A stretch of DNA of 21,836 bases from Alistipes sp. GTDB taxonomy: Bacteria; Bacteroidota; Bacteroidia; Bacteroidales; Rikenellaceae. The stretch is taken from the NCBI GenBank assembly GCA_029065825.1, contig JAIEHQ010000028.1, positions 1 to 21,836 of the forward strand, read 5' to 3'. Shown here one piece after another: positions 14,822 to 21,836 of the stretch. Position numbers and translations under genes: made by a program. The notes beneath the pieces were generated by a model. That model was given only the letters and a program-made list of their open reading frames with translations. It made no database searches and was not told where the DNA came from. Position 1 is the first letter of the stretch. Each line of letters begins with the position of its first letter.

Positions 14822-16447
14822 ATGAACGACAGACACCCGACACTCCACCGTTTTTCCCGACCGACCGACGGCATCGCCCTGCCCGGGCAGCTGAACAACC
14901 CGTTCCGCTACGAGCCGCATCCGCTCTGCCGGCTGGCGGCCGCCGAATTGCGCGACTACCTGGCGACCCGCCCCGACTGGCGGGAGGAGATCGCCGCGGG
15001 CAAGATGTTCGGAGTGCTCGTCGTCCGCGATCCGGCGGGCGACATCGGGTTCCTGGCAGCCTTCTCGGGCAATCTGGCAGGCGAGAACCGCCACGCATAT
15101 TTCGTCCCGCCCATCTACGACATGCTGCGCCCGGAGGGTCTCTTCCGTCGGGAGGAGGCTGCGATCTCGGCAATCAACCGGCGGATCGGGGAGCTGGAAA
15201 ACGCCCCCGACTACCGCGCGTGCCGGGAAGAACTCGCACGCGCAGAAGCGGATGCCGCCGCACGTCTGACAGAGGCAAAACAGCGGATGGAGAAGGAGAA
15301 AGCCCGCCGGGATGCCCGCCGCGCCGCCGCGCCCGGCCGGGAGGAGCTGGAGGCGCTGCTCCGCCAGAGCCAGCATCAGAAGGCGGAGCTGAAGCGGCTC
15401 AAGCAGCGACTCGCCGAGCGGAACGCCGCGATCCGCAGCCGGATCGAGCAGTTCGAACAGCCGATCGCCGCCCTGCGCACCGAACGCAGGAGCCGTTCGG
15501 CTGCATTGCAGCACGAGCTGTTCCGCCGCTTCCGGATCTGCGACCGCACGGGGGTGACCCGCGACCTCTGCGAAATCTTCGCCCCGACCGCCCAGGGCAT
15601 TCCCCCCGCCGGTGCCGGAGAGTGCGCCGCCCCCAAGCTGCTGCAATACGCCTTTACCCACCGGCTCGAACCGCTGGCGCTGGCCGAGTTCTGGCGCGGG
15701 GCCTCGCCGAAGGGCGAACTGCGCCGCGACGGATGCTACTACCCCGCCTGCCGGGGCAAGTGCGGCCCGATCCTCCGCTACATGCTCGGCGCGCTGGCCG
15801 CCGACCCCGAACCGGAGCGCATGGACGAAGCACCCGCGGTCCGCTACGAGGACGACTGTCTGGCGGTCGTGGTCAAGCCGGCCGGAATGCTCACGGTGCC
15901 CGGAACGACTGCGGCCCCCTCCGTCCTGAGCTGGGCCAGGGAACGCTACCCCGAAGCGACGGGACCCCTGATCGTCCACCGGCTCGACATGGACACCTCC
16001 GGATTGCTGGTGCTCGCCAAAACCGAAGCGGCCCACCGGAAGTTGCAGGAGCAGTTCCGCCGCCGCACCGTCGGCAAACGCTACGTCGCACTGCTCGACG
16101 GCGTGCTGCCCTGCACTGCGGGGCGCATCGAACTGCCGCTGCGTCCCGACCCCTACGACCGGCCCCGGCAGAGGGTCGATCCCGAAAACGGGAAACCCGC
16201 CGTGACCGAATATACGATAACGGGGGTGCGGGACGGACGCACGCGCGTGGTGTTCCGGCCGGTCACGGGGCGCACGCACCAGCTCCGGGTCCATGCCGCC
16301 CATCCCGAGGGACTCGATGCCCCGATCGCGGGCGACCGGCTCTACGGCCGTGCCGACCGCCGGCTCTTCCTGCACGCGGTCTGCCTGGAGTTCGTACACC
16401 CGACAACCGGTGCGACGATCCGCATCGAGGAGCCGGAGGAGTTCTGA
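14822..16447 (+). CDS. RluA family pseudouridine synthase with long N-terminal extension
   Basis: This 541-residue protein joins a Bacteroidetes-type N-terminal region (about 1-275) to an RluA-type catalytic domain (about 280-541) that isomerises uridine to pseudouridine in rRNA or tRNA. The catalytic motif HRLDMDTSGLLVLAK places the nucleophilic aspartate at residue 389; VGKRYVALLDG and FRPVTGRTHQLRVHAA are also family motifs. The extension contains a highly charged coiled coil (about 120-230). Just before the catalytic domain is a cysteine cluster with Cys305, Cys310 and Cys314 (CYYPACRGKC). The ATG at 14822 is the first in frame. It is transcribed away from the B12 operon and marks the start of the GC-rich block. 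The target uridine cannot be assigned. Confidence 0.92.
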   Translation: MNDRHPTLHRFSRPTDGIALPGQLNNPFRYEPHPLCRLAAAELRDYLATRPDWREEIAAGKMFGVLVVRDPAGDIGFLAAFSGNLAGENRHAYFVPPIYDMLRPEGLFRREEAAISAINRRIGELENAPDYRACREELARAEADAAARLTEAKQRMEKEKARRDARRAAAPGREELEALLRQSQHQKAELKRLKQRLAERNAAIRSRIEQFEQPIAALRTERRSRSAALQHELFRRFRICDRTGVTRDLCEIFAPTAQGIPPAGAGECAAPKLLQYAFTHRLEPLALAEFWRGASPKGELRRDGCYYPACRGKCGPILRYMLGALAADPEPERMDEAPAVRYEDDCLAVVVKPAGMLTVPGTTAAPSVLSWARERYPEATGPLIVHRLDMDTSGLLVLAKTEAAHRKLQEQFRRRTVGKRYVALLDGVLPCTAGRIELPLRPDPYDRPRQRVDPENGKPAVTEYTITGVRDGRTRVVFRPVTGRTHQLRVHAAHPEGLDAPIAGDRLYGRADRRLFLHAVCLEFVHPTTGATIRIEEPEEF

Positions 16448-16473
16448 TCCGCCCGCCGCACACCTCCGCGGGA

Positions 16474-16505
16474 TTTGGCGGCTTCGAATCTTTCCCCTAT
16501 TTTTG
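16474..16505 (+). promoter_or_regulatory. Promoter of the flavin reductase gene
   Basis: TTTG (16474-16477), 20 bases, then TATTTTTG (16498-16505) closely match the Bacteroidetes consensus. The ATG follows at 16549, giving a leader of about 35 bases. It lies just after the RluA stop, so this gene has its own promoter. Confidence 0.75.
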
Positions 16506-16548
16506 TCCGGACGATCGCGGTCCTGCGGCCGCACAAAAAAACGATGCC

Positions 16549-17124
16549 ATGAAAGAGAATTGGAAACCGGGCACGCTGATCTATCCGCTGCCGGCCGTAC
16601 TGGTCAGCTGCGGAGCCTCGCCCGAAGAGTATAATCTGCTGACCGTCGCCTGGACGGGCACCGTCTGCACCAATCCGCCGATGTGCTATATCTCCGTACG
16701 GCCCGAGCGCCACTCCTACCCGATCATCCGCCGCACGGGGGAGTTCGTCATCAACCTGACCACCGAGGAGCTGGCCCGTGCCACCGACTGGTGCGGCGTG
16801 CGCTCCGGCCGCGACTACGACAAGTTCCGCGAGACGGGGCTGACCCCCGCCCCCGCGACGGTCGTGGCGGCCCCCGTCGTCGCGGAAGCACCCCTTTCGA
16901 TCGAGTGCCGCGTGCGGCAGATTCTCCCCCTCGGATCGCACGACATGTTCCTGGCCGAGGTGGTCAATATCCAGGCCGACGACCGTTTCATCGACCCCGA
17001 GACCGGGAAGCTGGACCTCGAACGAGCCCGCCCGCTGGTCTATTCGCACGGCGAATACTTTGCGCTGGGCAAGATGCTCGGCCACTTCGGCTGGTCGGTG
17101 CGCCGCAAGAAACGGAAGAAATAA
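16549..17124 (+). CDS. Flavin reductase family protein (FMN-binding split barrel)
   Basis: This 191-residue protein has the split-barrel fold of the flavin reductase/DIM6-NTAB family, which binds FMN and often reduces free flavin with NAD(P)H. Evidence is the PLPAVLVSCG opening, NLLTVAWTGTVCTNPPMCYISVRPERHSY (the FMN-site region), GEFVINLTTEELA, and WCGVRSGRDYDKF. These are typical of the Bacteroidetes and archaeal members. The C-terminus is very basic (RRKKRKK). It starts at ATG 16549 after its own promoter. The stop at 17124 faces the convergent ArsC-like gene across a 109-bp gap. The physiological partner is unknown; members can also be simple FMN carriers. Confidence 0.9.
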   Translation: MKENWKPGTLIYPLPAVLVSCGASPEEYNLLTVAWTGTVCTNPPMCYISVRPERHSYPIIRRTGEFVINLTTEELARATDWCGVRSGRDYDKFRETGLTPAPATVVAAPVVAEAPLSIECRVRQILPLGSHDMFLAEVVNIQADDRFIDPETGKLDLERARPLVYSHGEYFALGKMLGHFGWSVRRKKRKK

Positions 17125-17125
17125 G

Positions 17126-17158
17126 CCCCTCTTCGAGAGAGGGGGCGCCAGCCCTCTC
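17126..17158. terminator. Hairpin region between convergent genes
   Basis: CCCCTCT (17126-17132) pairs with AGAGGGG (17138-17144) over a 5-base loop just after the flavin reductase stop. An overlapping GAGAGGG (17137-17143) can instead pair with CCCTCTC (17152-17158). There is no T tract, so this is a weak or rho-assisted terminator at best. Confidence 0.35.
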
Positions 17159-17233
17159 GGACACACGAACGGCCCCGCCGCCGTGCTTGCTTACCGCCCC
17201 GAAGAGCGGAAGGCACCGTTGCCGACGGGCAGG

Positions 17234-17599
17234 CTACCGGTCCCCGGCCAGCAGCTCCGCCCACTCCTTCTCGCGGAAGCCCGCACGCACGCCCCCATCG
17301 GCGATCAGCAGCGGACGGCGGATCAGCATGCCGTCGGAAGCCAGCAGACGGAGGGCCTCCCCGCGATCGAGCGTCGGAACGACCTCCTTCAGGCCGAGCG
17401 CCTTGTAGCGCAGGCCGCTGGTATTGAAAAATTTGGATACGGGAAGGGCACTCCGCCCGATCCACCCGTCGAGTTCCTCGACCGAGGGATTGCACGCGAC
17501 AATATCGCGCACCTCGACCTCGATGCCCTGCGCCGCGAGCCAGTCGAGCGCCCGCCGGCAAGTGGTGCATCTGGAATGACAAAGCAACAATGGTTTCAT
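17234..17599 (-). CDS. ArsC/Spx/MgsR-like thioredoxin-fold protein
   Basis: This 121-residue protein belongs to the ArsC-like family (arsenate reductase, Spx, MgsR and YffB relatives). It begins with a thioredoxin-type strand and a CxxC motif (RCTTCRRALDWL; Cys11 and Cys14). It continues with FFNTSGLRYKALGL and MLIRRPLLIADGGVRAGF, which are standard for the family. The two-cysteine motif resembles Spx/MgsR and many uncharacterised Bacteroidetes members more than plasmid arsenate reductases, and no ars genes are nearby. I therefore would not assign arsenate reduction. The gene is alone on the minus strand, with a TACATTTG element about 25 bases before its ATG. It converges on the flavin reductase gene. 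Confidence 0.88.
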   Translation of the reverse strand: MKPLLLCHSRCTTCRRALDWLAAQGIEVEVRDIVACNPSVEELDGWIGRSALPVSKFFNTSGLRYKALGLKEVVPTLDRGEALRLLASDGMLIRRPLLIADGGVRAGFREKEWAELLAGDR

Positions 17600-17621
17600 A
17601 GCGTCTCTTGATTTCAGCGGT

Positions 17622-17629
17622 CAAATGTA
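17622..17629 (-). promoter_or_regulatory. -7 element of the ArsC-like gene
   Basis: The minus strand reads TACATTTG, a match to TAnnTTTG, placed 23 bases before the ATG at 17599. No TTTG is at the expected -33 position. Confidence 0.55.
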
Positions 17630-17816
17630 CGGATAATCCTCCGGATTCCGACTCCCCGAGGCCGCCGAAGCCTTCCGCCGCCTCATCCGTGCCATGCCTC
17701 CGCCACTTTCCGCCTGCTGCCGTTTCGGCCGGATTTTTGCCGTCTCCCATCCGACGGATACCGCTCTGCCCGGCTTATGCGCACTTCGGCTTCGCCTTAG
17801 ATACTCCCGCCCGGCA

Positions 17817-17838
17817 AAAAGCAAGCGGGCTTGCTTTT
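17817..17838 (+). repeat. Perfect dyad overlapping the mechanosensitive channel promoter
   Basis: AAAAGCAAGC (17817-17826) and GCTTGCTTTT (17829-17838) are perfect complements separated by GG. The right arm covers the likely -33 region of the downstream promoter and ends in TTTT. It could be an operator or a short intrinsic terminator for rightward readthrough. The 286 bases from 17600 to 17885 hold no credible gene. Confidence 0.45.
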
Positions 17839-17861
17839 ACCCTCGCTTATTCGTACCTTTG
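17830..17861 (+). promoter_or_regulatory. Promoter of the mechanosensitive channel-GNAT operon
   Basis: TACCTTTG (17854-17861) matches the -7 consensus, and CTTG (17830-17833) about 20 bases upstream approximates the -33 TTTG. The leader to ATG 17886 would be about 20 bases. Confidence 0.65.
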
Positions 17862-17885
17862 AAGCCTATCCGATCAATCGAAATT

Positions 17886-19169
17886 ATGCTGCAAGAATCA
17901 TTACAGAAATGGATCGACCGCCTGCTGGTGCTGACGGGGCTTTCGCCCGACAATGCCGAAGGCATCGACCAATGGGTCGCCCTGGCGCTGATCCTCGCCA
18001 TCGGCATCGGCACGGACTTCCTGATCCGCATGCTGTTGCTGCGGGTCGTCCGCCGCATCGTCCTCAAGACAAAAGTCAAATGGGACGACATCCTGTTCGA
18101 CGACAAGGTGCTGCGGCGGCTCAGCCACATCGTCACACCGGTGCTGATCTTCCTCATCCTGCCGATCGCCTTTCCCCGGGAGAGCGAAGCGATGACCCTG
18201 CTGATGCGCGTGGTGGCCATCGCCATGGTGGTCGCCGTGGTCCGTTTCATCAACGCGCTGCTCGAAGCGATCTTCCTGCTGATGAGCAACCGCCCCGAGT
18301 GGGAGGGCAAGCCCCTCAAAGGACTGCTCCAGACCGGTCAGGTCATCGCCGTGCTGGTGGCCGTCATCCTCTCGTTCTCGATTCTCCTGAACCGCTCGCC
18401 GGCGATCTTCCTCACAGGTCTGGGCGCGTCGGCAGCCGTCGTGATGCTCATCTTCAAGGACAGCATCCTGGGATTCGTCTCGGGCATCCAGCTCGCGGCC
18501 AACAACATGCTCAAGGTAGGCGACTGGATCAGCATGCCCAAGTACGGCGCAGACGGCAGCGTCGAAGAGGTTACGCTCAACACGGTCAAGGTCCGCAACT
18601 GGGACAACACCATCACCACGCTCCCGCCCTACCTGCTCGTCAGCGACTCGTTCCAGAACTGGCAGCCGATGCGCGACTCGGGCGGGCGGCGGGTCAAGCG
18701 CTCGATCAACATCGACATGACCAGCATCCGCTTCTGCACCCCCGAGATGCTCGAACGCTTCTCCCGCATCGAATTGCTGCGCGACTACATCGCTGCCACG
18801 CAGCAGCAGGTCGAAGCCGACAACCGCGGCCTCTCGCCCGAAGAGCGCCGCATCGCCGGAGAGCATCAGACCAACATCGGTGTATTCCGCAACTACCTGA
18901 ACCTCTATCTGAAGCAGCATCCCCGCGTGAACCGCGACATGATGATACTCGTCCGCCAGCTGCAACCGACCGACACGGGCCTACCCCTCGAACTGTACTT
19001 CTTTACCGCCACGGTCGATTGGATCCCCTACGAAGGCATCCAGTCCGACATCTTCGACCACGTGCTGGCCGTTGTCTCCGAATTCGACCTGCGCGTCTTC
19101 CAGAACCCGACGGGCAACGACCTGCGCACGCTGCGCGACACGGGGAGCGACAAAAAAACGCAATCATGA
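17886..19169 (+). CDS. ybdG: YbdG/MscM-type mechanosensitive ion channel
   Basis: This 427-residue inner-membrane protein matches the MscS superfamily, YbdG branch (miniconductance channel of E. coli, 415 residues), which opens under membrane tension during osmotic downshift. It has about five membrane helices (roughly 27-50, 70-92, 96-120, 140-160 and 170-190). The pore-lining TM3 region is followed by GFVSGIQLAANNMLKVGDWISMPKYGADGSVEEVTLNTVKV. The YbdG-type block VRNWDNTITTLPPYLLVSDSFQNW and SGGRRVKRSINIDMTSIRFC follow. I chose ATG 17886, just after a good promoter; an open frame extends upstream but has no family features. Its stop overlaps the next start by ATGA at 19166-19169. Confidence 0.93.
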   Translation: MLQESLQKWIDRLLVLTGLSPDNAEGIDQWVALALILAIGIGTDFLIRMLLLRVVRRIVLKTKVKWDDILFDDKVLRRLSHIVTPVLIFLILPIAFPRESEAMTLLMRVVAIAMVVAVVRFINALLEAIFLLMSNRPEWEGKPLKGLLQTGQVIAVLVAVILSFSILLNRSPAIFLTGLGASAAVVMLIFKDSILGFVSGIQLAANNMLKVGDWISMPKYGADGSVEEVTLNTVKVRNWDNTITTLPPYLLVSDSFQNWQPMRDSGGRRVKRSINIDMTSIRFCTPEMLERFSRIELLRDYIAATQQQVEADNRGLSPEERRIAGEHQTNIGVFRNYLNLYLKQHPRVNRDMMILVRQLQPTDTGLPLELYFFTATVDWIPYEGIQSDIFDHVLAVVSEFDLRVFQNPTGNDLRTLRDTGSDKKTQS

Positions 19170-19699
19170 CCGCCCGCAACCTCTCCGCCCTCCTCTTCCG
19201 CCCCGCCGCGCCGAACGACCTGCACCGCATCGGGAGCATCATCCGCGACGCACGCGAGCGCATGCGCCTGCGGGGAAGCCGGCAATGGCAGAACGGCTAT
19301 CCGGCGGCCGAGGACATCGGGCGGGACATCGCCCGGGAGCGGGGCTACGTGCTCTGCACGCCCGAGGGGCGGATCGTGGCCTACGGAGCCGTCGCCTTCG
19401 ACGGCGAAGCGGCCTACGCCGACATCCGGGGCAGCTGGCTCGACGAGGAGCCTTATGCCGTGCTGCACCGCCTGGCCGTTGCCGGCGAAGCGCTCCGGCA
19501 GGGTGTCGCAGCCGAATTTCTGCGGCGCAGCATCCGGCTGACCCGCGGGCGGGGCCTCCGCTCCTTCCGGGCCGACACCAATTTCGACAACGCCGCGATG
19601 CTCCGTCTCTTCGCCGCCCTGGGGTTCGTCCGCTGCGGCGAGATCCGCTACGCCGACGGTCCCCGCATCGCCTTTCAGCTGCGGATTCCCGCCGAATAG
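19166..19699 (+). CDS. GNAT family N-acetyltransferase
   Basis: This 177-residue protein has the GCN5-related acetyltransferase fold, which transfers an acetyl group from acetyl-CoA to an amine. It opens with LLFRPAAPNDLHRIGSIIRDARERMRLRGSRQWQNGYP, common in Bacteroidetes and Firmicutes members. The acetyl-CoA-binding motif A is LHRLAVAGEALRQGVAAEFLRRSI (Q/R-x-x-G-x-A). The C-terminal part DTNFDNAAMLRLFAALGFVRCGEI is also standard. The ATG at 19166 overlaps the channel stop by four bases, indicating cotranscription and coupled translation. The substrate is unknown, and no functional link to the channel is evident beyond shared expression. Confidence 0.9.
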   Translation: MTARNLSALLFRPAAPNDLHRIGSIIRDARERMRLRGSRQWQNGYPAAEDIGRDIARERGYVLCTPEGRIVAYGAVAFDGEAAYADIRGSWLDEEPYAVLHRLAVAGEALRQGVAAEFLRRSIRLTRGRGLRSFRADTNFDNAAMLRLFAALGFVRCGEIRYADGPRIAFQLRIPAE

Positions 19700-19947
19700 C
19701 AAACGCTTTCCCCCATCCGCCCCGCCCTTTCCGATATTTCCGCGGCAAGCTGCCCCGGCCGTTTGTGCCGCCCCGAGGCCTCCCGACACGTCCCGCCAGG
19801 CGGGCGACCTCCGAACGCATCGGAACCGCCCACCGTTTCTATTCGCACTCCTCCGAAACGCCTGCCCCTCCGAAAGCGGGCAAATCGACGGCCCGCACAG
19901 AACACTCCCGACGATTTATGCCTATTTTTGTCCCAAAATCTCCGACG
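19700..19947. other. Intergenic gap between GNAT and MFS genes
   Basis: No credible gene is seen. It holds a short hairpin (CCCGC at 19792-19796 with GCGGG at 19800-19804, no T tract) and the MFS promoter element near its right end. Confidence 0.5.
19923..19930 (+). promoter_or_regulatory. -7 element of the MFS transporter gene
   Basis: TATTTTTG matches TAnnTTTG and is identical to the flavin reductase -7 element. The ATG follows 18 bases later at 19948. No clear -33 TTTG is present. Confidence 0.6.
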
Positions 19948-21390
19948 ATGGAACAGAACAGCGCACCGACGATACCCGAAAGCGACCCCCGCCGCATCGC
20001 GGGCGACACCGACTGGGACGGAATGCCGATGCCCCGGCGCATCGGGGCGATTCTGGCCGTCGCCTGCGGCGTTTCGCTCGCGGTGCTCGACGGTTCGATC
20101 GCCAATGTCGCGCTGCCGACGATGGCCCGCATGCTCGGCATCCCGTCGGCCGATTCGATCTGGATCGTCAATGCCTATCAGCTCGCCATCATCGTCTCGC
20201 TGCTCTCCTTCTCGGCCCTGGGCGACGTGATCGGCCACCGCAAGATCTACCTCGGCGGCCTGGCGCTCTTTACCGTCGCCTCGCTCGGCTGCGCACTGAG
20301 CGACTCGCTGCCCGCACTCGTCGCCGCACGCATCGGCCAGGGATTCGGCGCAGCGGCCGTCACGAGCGTCAATACCACGCTGATCCGACTGATCTACCCC
20401 CGCCGTTTCCTGGGCCGGGGCATGGGGCTGAACGCAACGGTCGTCGCCGTCTCGTCGGTCGCCGGCCCGACGCTCGCCTCGGGCATCCTTTCCGTCGCCT
20501 CCTGGCCCTGGCTTTTCGCAATGAATATCCCCATCGGGCTGGTCGCACTGCTGCTGAGCAGCCGCTTCCTGCCGCAGAATCCCGTCCTCATCCGGGGCCG
20601 CCGCTTCGACTGGCGCGACGGCGCGATGAACGGACTCACGTTCGGCCTGCTGATCCTCTCGATCGAAGGCTGCTCGCACCGCATCGGAGCACAAGCTGTC
20701 GGAGCGCTGATCGCGCTGCTGCTGGTCGTCGGCACCTTGTTCGTCCGCTCGCAGCTGCGCAAGCCCTGGCCGATCCTGCCCTTCGACCTGCTGCGCATCC
20801 CGATCTTCTCGGTCTCGGTGCTGACCTCGGTCTGCTCCTACACCGCGCAGATGCTCGCCATGGTGGCGCTCCCCTTCTACCTGCAAAATAGCTTCGGGTA
20901 CGATGCCGTGCGGACCGGACTGATCCTTACCGCCTGGCCGGCCGTGATCGTCGTCATCGCCCCGCTCGCAGGCATCCTGATCGAACGCATCCACGCCGGG
21001 GCACTGGGCGGCGCAGGGCTGCTGGCGATGGCCGCCGGACTCTTCGCCCTCGCTTTTCTGCCGGCACAACCCGCCGTCGCCGACATCGTCTGGCGGCTGG
21101 TGCTCTGCGGTGCCGGATTCGCCCTGTTCCAGTCGCCCAACAACAGCATCCTGATCGCCTCGGCACCGCCCCAGCGGAGCGGAAGCGCCAGCGGCATGCT
21201 GGCCACCGCCCGCCTGCTGGGCCAGACGACGGGTGCCGCACTGGTCGCACTGCTCTTCCACGCGACCTCCGACGACAGTGCCCACATCGCCATGCTCCTG
21301 GCCGGAGGCTTCGCCCTGAGCGGCTCGGCGATCAGCTTCGCCCGCCTTTCGCTGCCGCTCCCCGAAGGACTCGCCCGGGGAAAACGATAG
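19948..21390 (+). CDS. MFS multidrug transporter, DHA2 (14-TM) family
   Basis: This 480-residue inner-membrane protein is a major facilitator of the drug:H+ antiporter DHA2 type (EmrB/QacA-like), with about 14 hydrophobic helices after a 30-residue cytoplasmic tail. Motifs are VLDGSIANVALPTMA in TM1 (motif D1-like), LGDVIGHRKIYLGG between TM2 and TM3 (motif A), ARIGQGFGAAA (motif B) and AVSSVAGPTLASGIL in TM5 (motif C of antiporters). I chose ATG 19948, right after the promoter element; the frame is open far upstream but only as an artefact of GC-rich sequence. No regulator or membrane-fusion partner is adjacent. The substrate cannot be predicted. Confidence 0.93.
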   Translation: MEQNSAPTIPESDPRRIAGDTDWDGMPMPRRIGAILAVACGVSLAVLDGSIANVALPTMARMLGIPSADSIWIVNAYQLAIIVSLLSFSALGDVIGHRKIYLGGLALFTVASLGCALSDSLPALVAARIGQGFGAAAVTSVNTTLIRLIYPRRFLGRGMGLNATVVAVSSVAGPTLASGILSVASWPWLFAMNIPIGLVALLLSSRFLPQNPVLIRGRRFDWRDGAMNGLTFGLLILSIEGCSHRIGAQAVGALIALLLVVGTLFVRSQLRKPWPILPFDLLRIPIFSVSVLTSVCSYTAQMLAMVALPFYLQNSFGYDAVRTGLILTAWPAVIVVIAPLAGILIERIHAGALGGAGLLAMAAGLFALAFLPAQPAVADIVWRLVLCGAGFALFQSPNNSILIASAPPQRSGSASGMLATARLLGQTTGAALVALLFHATSDDSAHIAMLLAGGFALSGSAISFARLSLPLPEGLARGKR

Positions 21391-21836
21391 GCAAGCAGCA
21401 CGACCGAGGCCATAGAACGCCGCCCCAAGCCTGCCCCGAAGGCAGTGGCGGTGTCGGACAAAATCCGAAGCCGCACCCGATGCCGCCCGCAGCAACGACG
21501 AATCGCGACTTCCTATCGCTTTACACCGGTCCGTCCCCCGACAATTCCTCCGACACTCTGCACCGCACGCCCAGCTCCGCCCCTGCTGCAACCCCCGCTC
21601 TCGAAAGGTCCCGACAAACTCCGCCTGCTCCCCGGCCCCGCCAAGCGCCGTCTCCCGCCATCTCCCGCAACCTCGCACCCGACAAGCGCCGCCTTCCTCC
21701 GACAATCCTCCCCGACGGCATCGCCCCCCGCCCCCCGCCCCGGCCTCCTCCCGCACCTCCTGCCGCGTCTCCCGCCGCCGCATTTCCTCAGCGGCGAGTG
21801 CGCGAAAACCATATGCCCCCCCCCGTCCCGACGCGT
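21391..21836. other. C-rich right-end sequence without a convincing gene
   Basis: After the MFS stop there is a small hairpin (CTGCC 21431-21435, GGCAG 21441-21445) and then strongly C-rich plus-strand sequence with runs such as CCCCCCGCCCCCCGCCCC near 21725. A plus-strand frame from ATG 21480 stays open to the window edge (119 codons) but encodes low-complexity proline/arginine-rich sequence with no recognisable domain or promoter. A minus-strand frame (21513-21812) is equally low in complexity. Either could be chance in such composition. Confidence 0.4.

Noticed and set aside
14423..16534. A 703-codon minus-strand frame across the riboswitch and RluA-like gene
   Set aside because: It runs through the cobalamin riboswitch and mirrors the RluA coding sequence; the protein is low in complexity with no family signal.
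17234..17599. Calling the ArsC-like gene an arsenate reductase
   Set aside because: There is no arsenic gene context, and the CxxC form is shared with Spx/MgsR regulators and uncharacterised proteins.
17608..17862. An 84-codon plus-strand frame upstream of the channel gene
   Set aside because: It is proline-rich, has no homology signal, and overlaps the promoters on both strands.
17694..17885. Long upstream extension of the mechanosensitive channel frame
   Set aside because: It crosses the dyad and the TACCTTTG promoter element, and the added residues lack membrane or family features.
19675..21783. A 702-codon minus-strand frame opposite the MFS transporter
   Set aside because: It is a GC-driven shadow of the transporter with no domain, and the plus strand has clear MFS motifs.

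Overview
The window looks like chromosomal DNA from a Bacteroidales bacterium, with an Alistipes-like (Rikenellaceae) source most likely. That inference rests on TAnnTTTG-type promoters before most genes, a TonB receptor with an N-terminal carboxypeptidase-regulatory-like domain, a DUF4374 surface lipoprotein, the long Bacteroidetes form of an RluA enzyme, and a GC-rich right half. No rRNA, tRNA, insertion sequence or CRISPR array was seen.

Three compositional blocks follow one another. (1) Positions 1-4170 are AT-rich and hold an accessory defence module. A small XRE-type regulator, hsdM and hsdS are read leftward, and a divergent rhuM is read rightward. No hsdR is present; it may lie beyond the left edge. 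A 276-bp gap with strong hairpins and a possible small RNA follows. (2) Positions 4400-14690 have intermediate composition and carry one leftward seven-gene operon. A near-perfect promoter and a cobalamin riboswitch lead into a TonB-dependent receptor, a DUF4374 surface lipoprotein, a signal-peptide-bearing CbiK-type chelatase, a large membrane-tethered CobN-like chelatase, a small polytopic membrane protein, a MotA/TolQ/ExbB-type channel subunit and a DUF2149 protein. The last four genes overlap by ATGA. (3) Positions 14800-21390 are very GC-rich housekeeping sequence: a long RluA-type pseudouridine synthase, a flavin reductase family protein, an ArsC/Spx-like protein (opposite strand), a YbdG-type mechanosensitive channel overlapping a GNAT acetyltransferase, and a 14-TM (DHA2) drug transporter. 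The last 446 bp hold no convincing gene.

The most interesting system is the B12-riboswitch operon. It appears to be an envelope-located tetrapyrrole or corrinoid metal-handling machine. The receptor and lipoprotein would import a ligand. Two chelatase-family proteins that look periplasmic would act on its metal. A proton-channel pair resembling ExbB/ExbD could energise them. It has the layout of the hmu haem-uptake operon of Bacteroidetes but is wired to cobalamin. The CobS/CobT partners of classical CobN and the BtuCDF inner-membrane importer are absent from the window. The substrate and direction of the reaction cannot be read from sequence.
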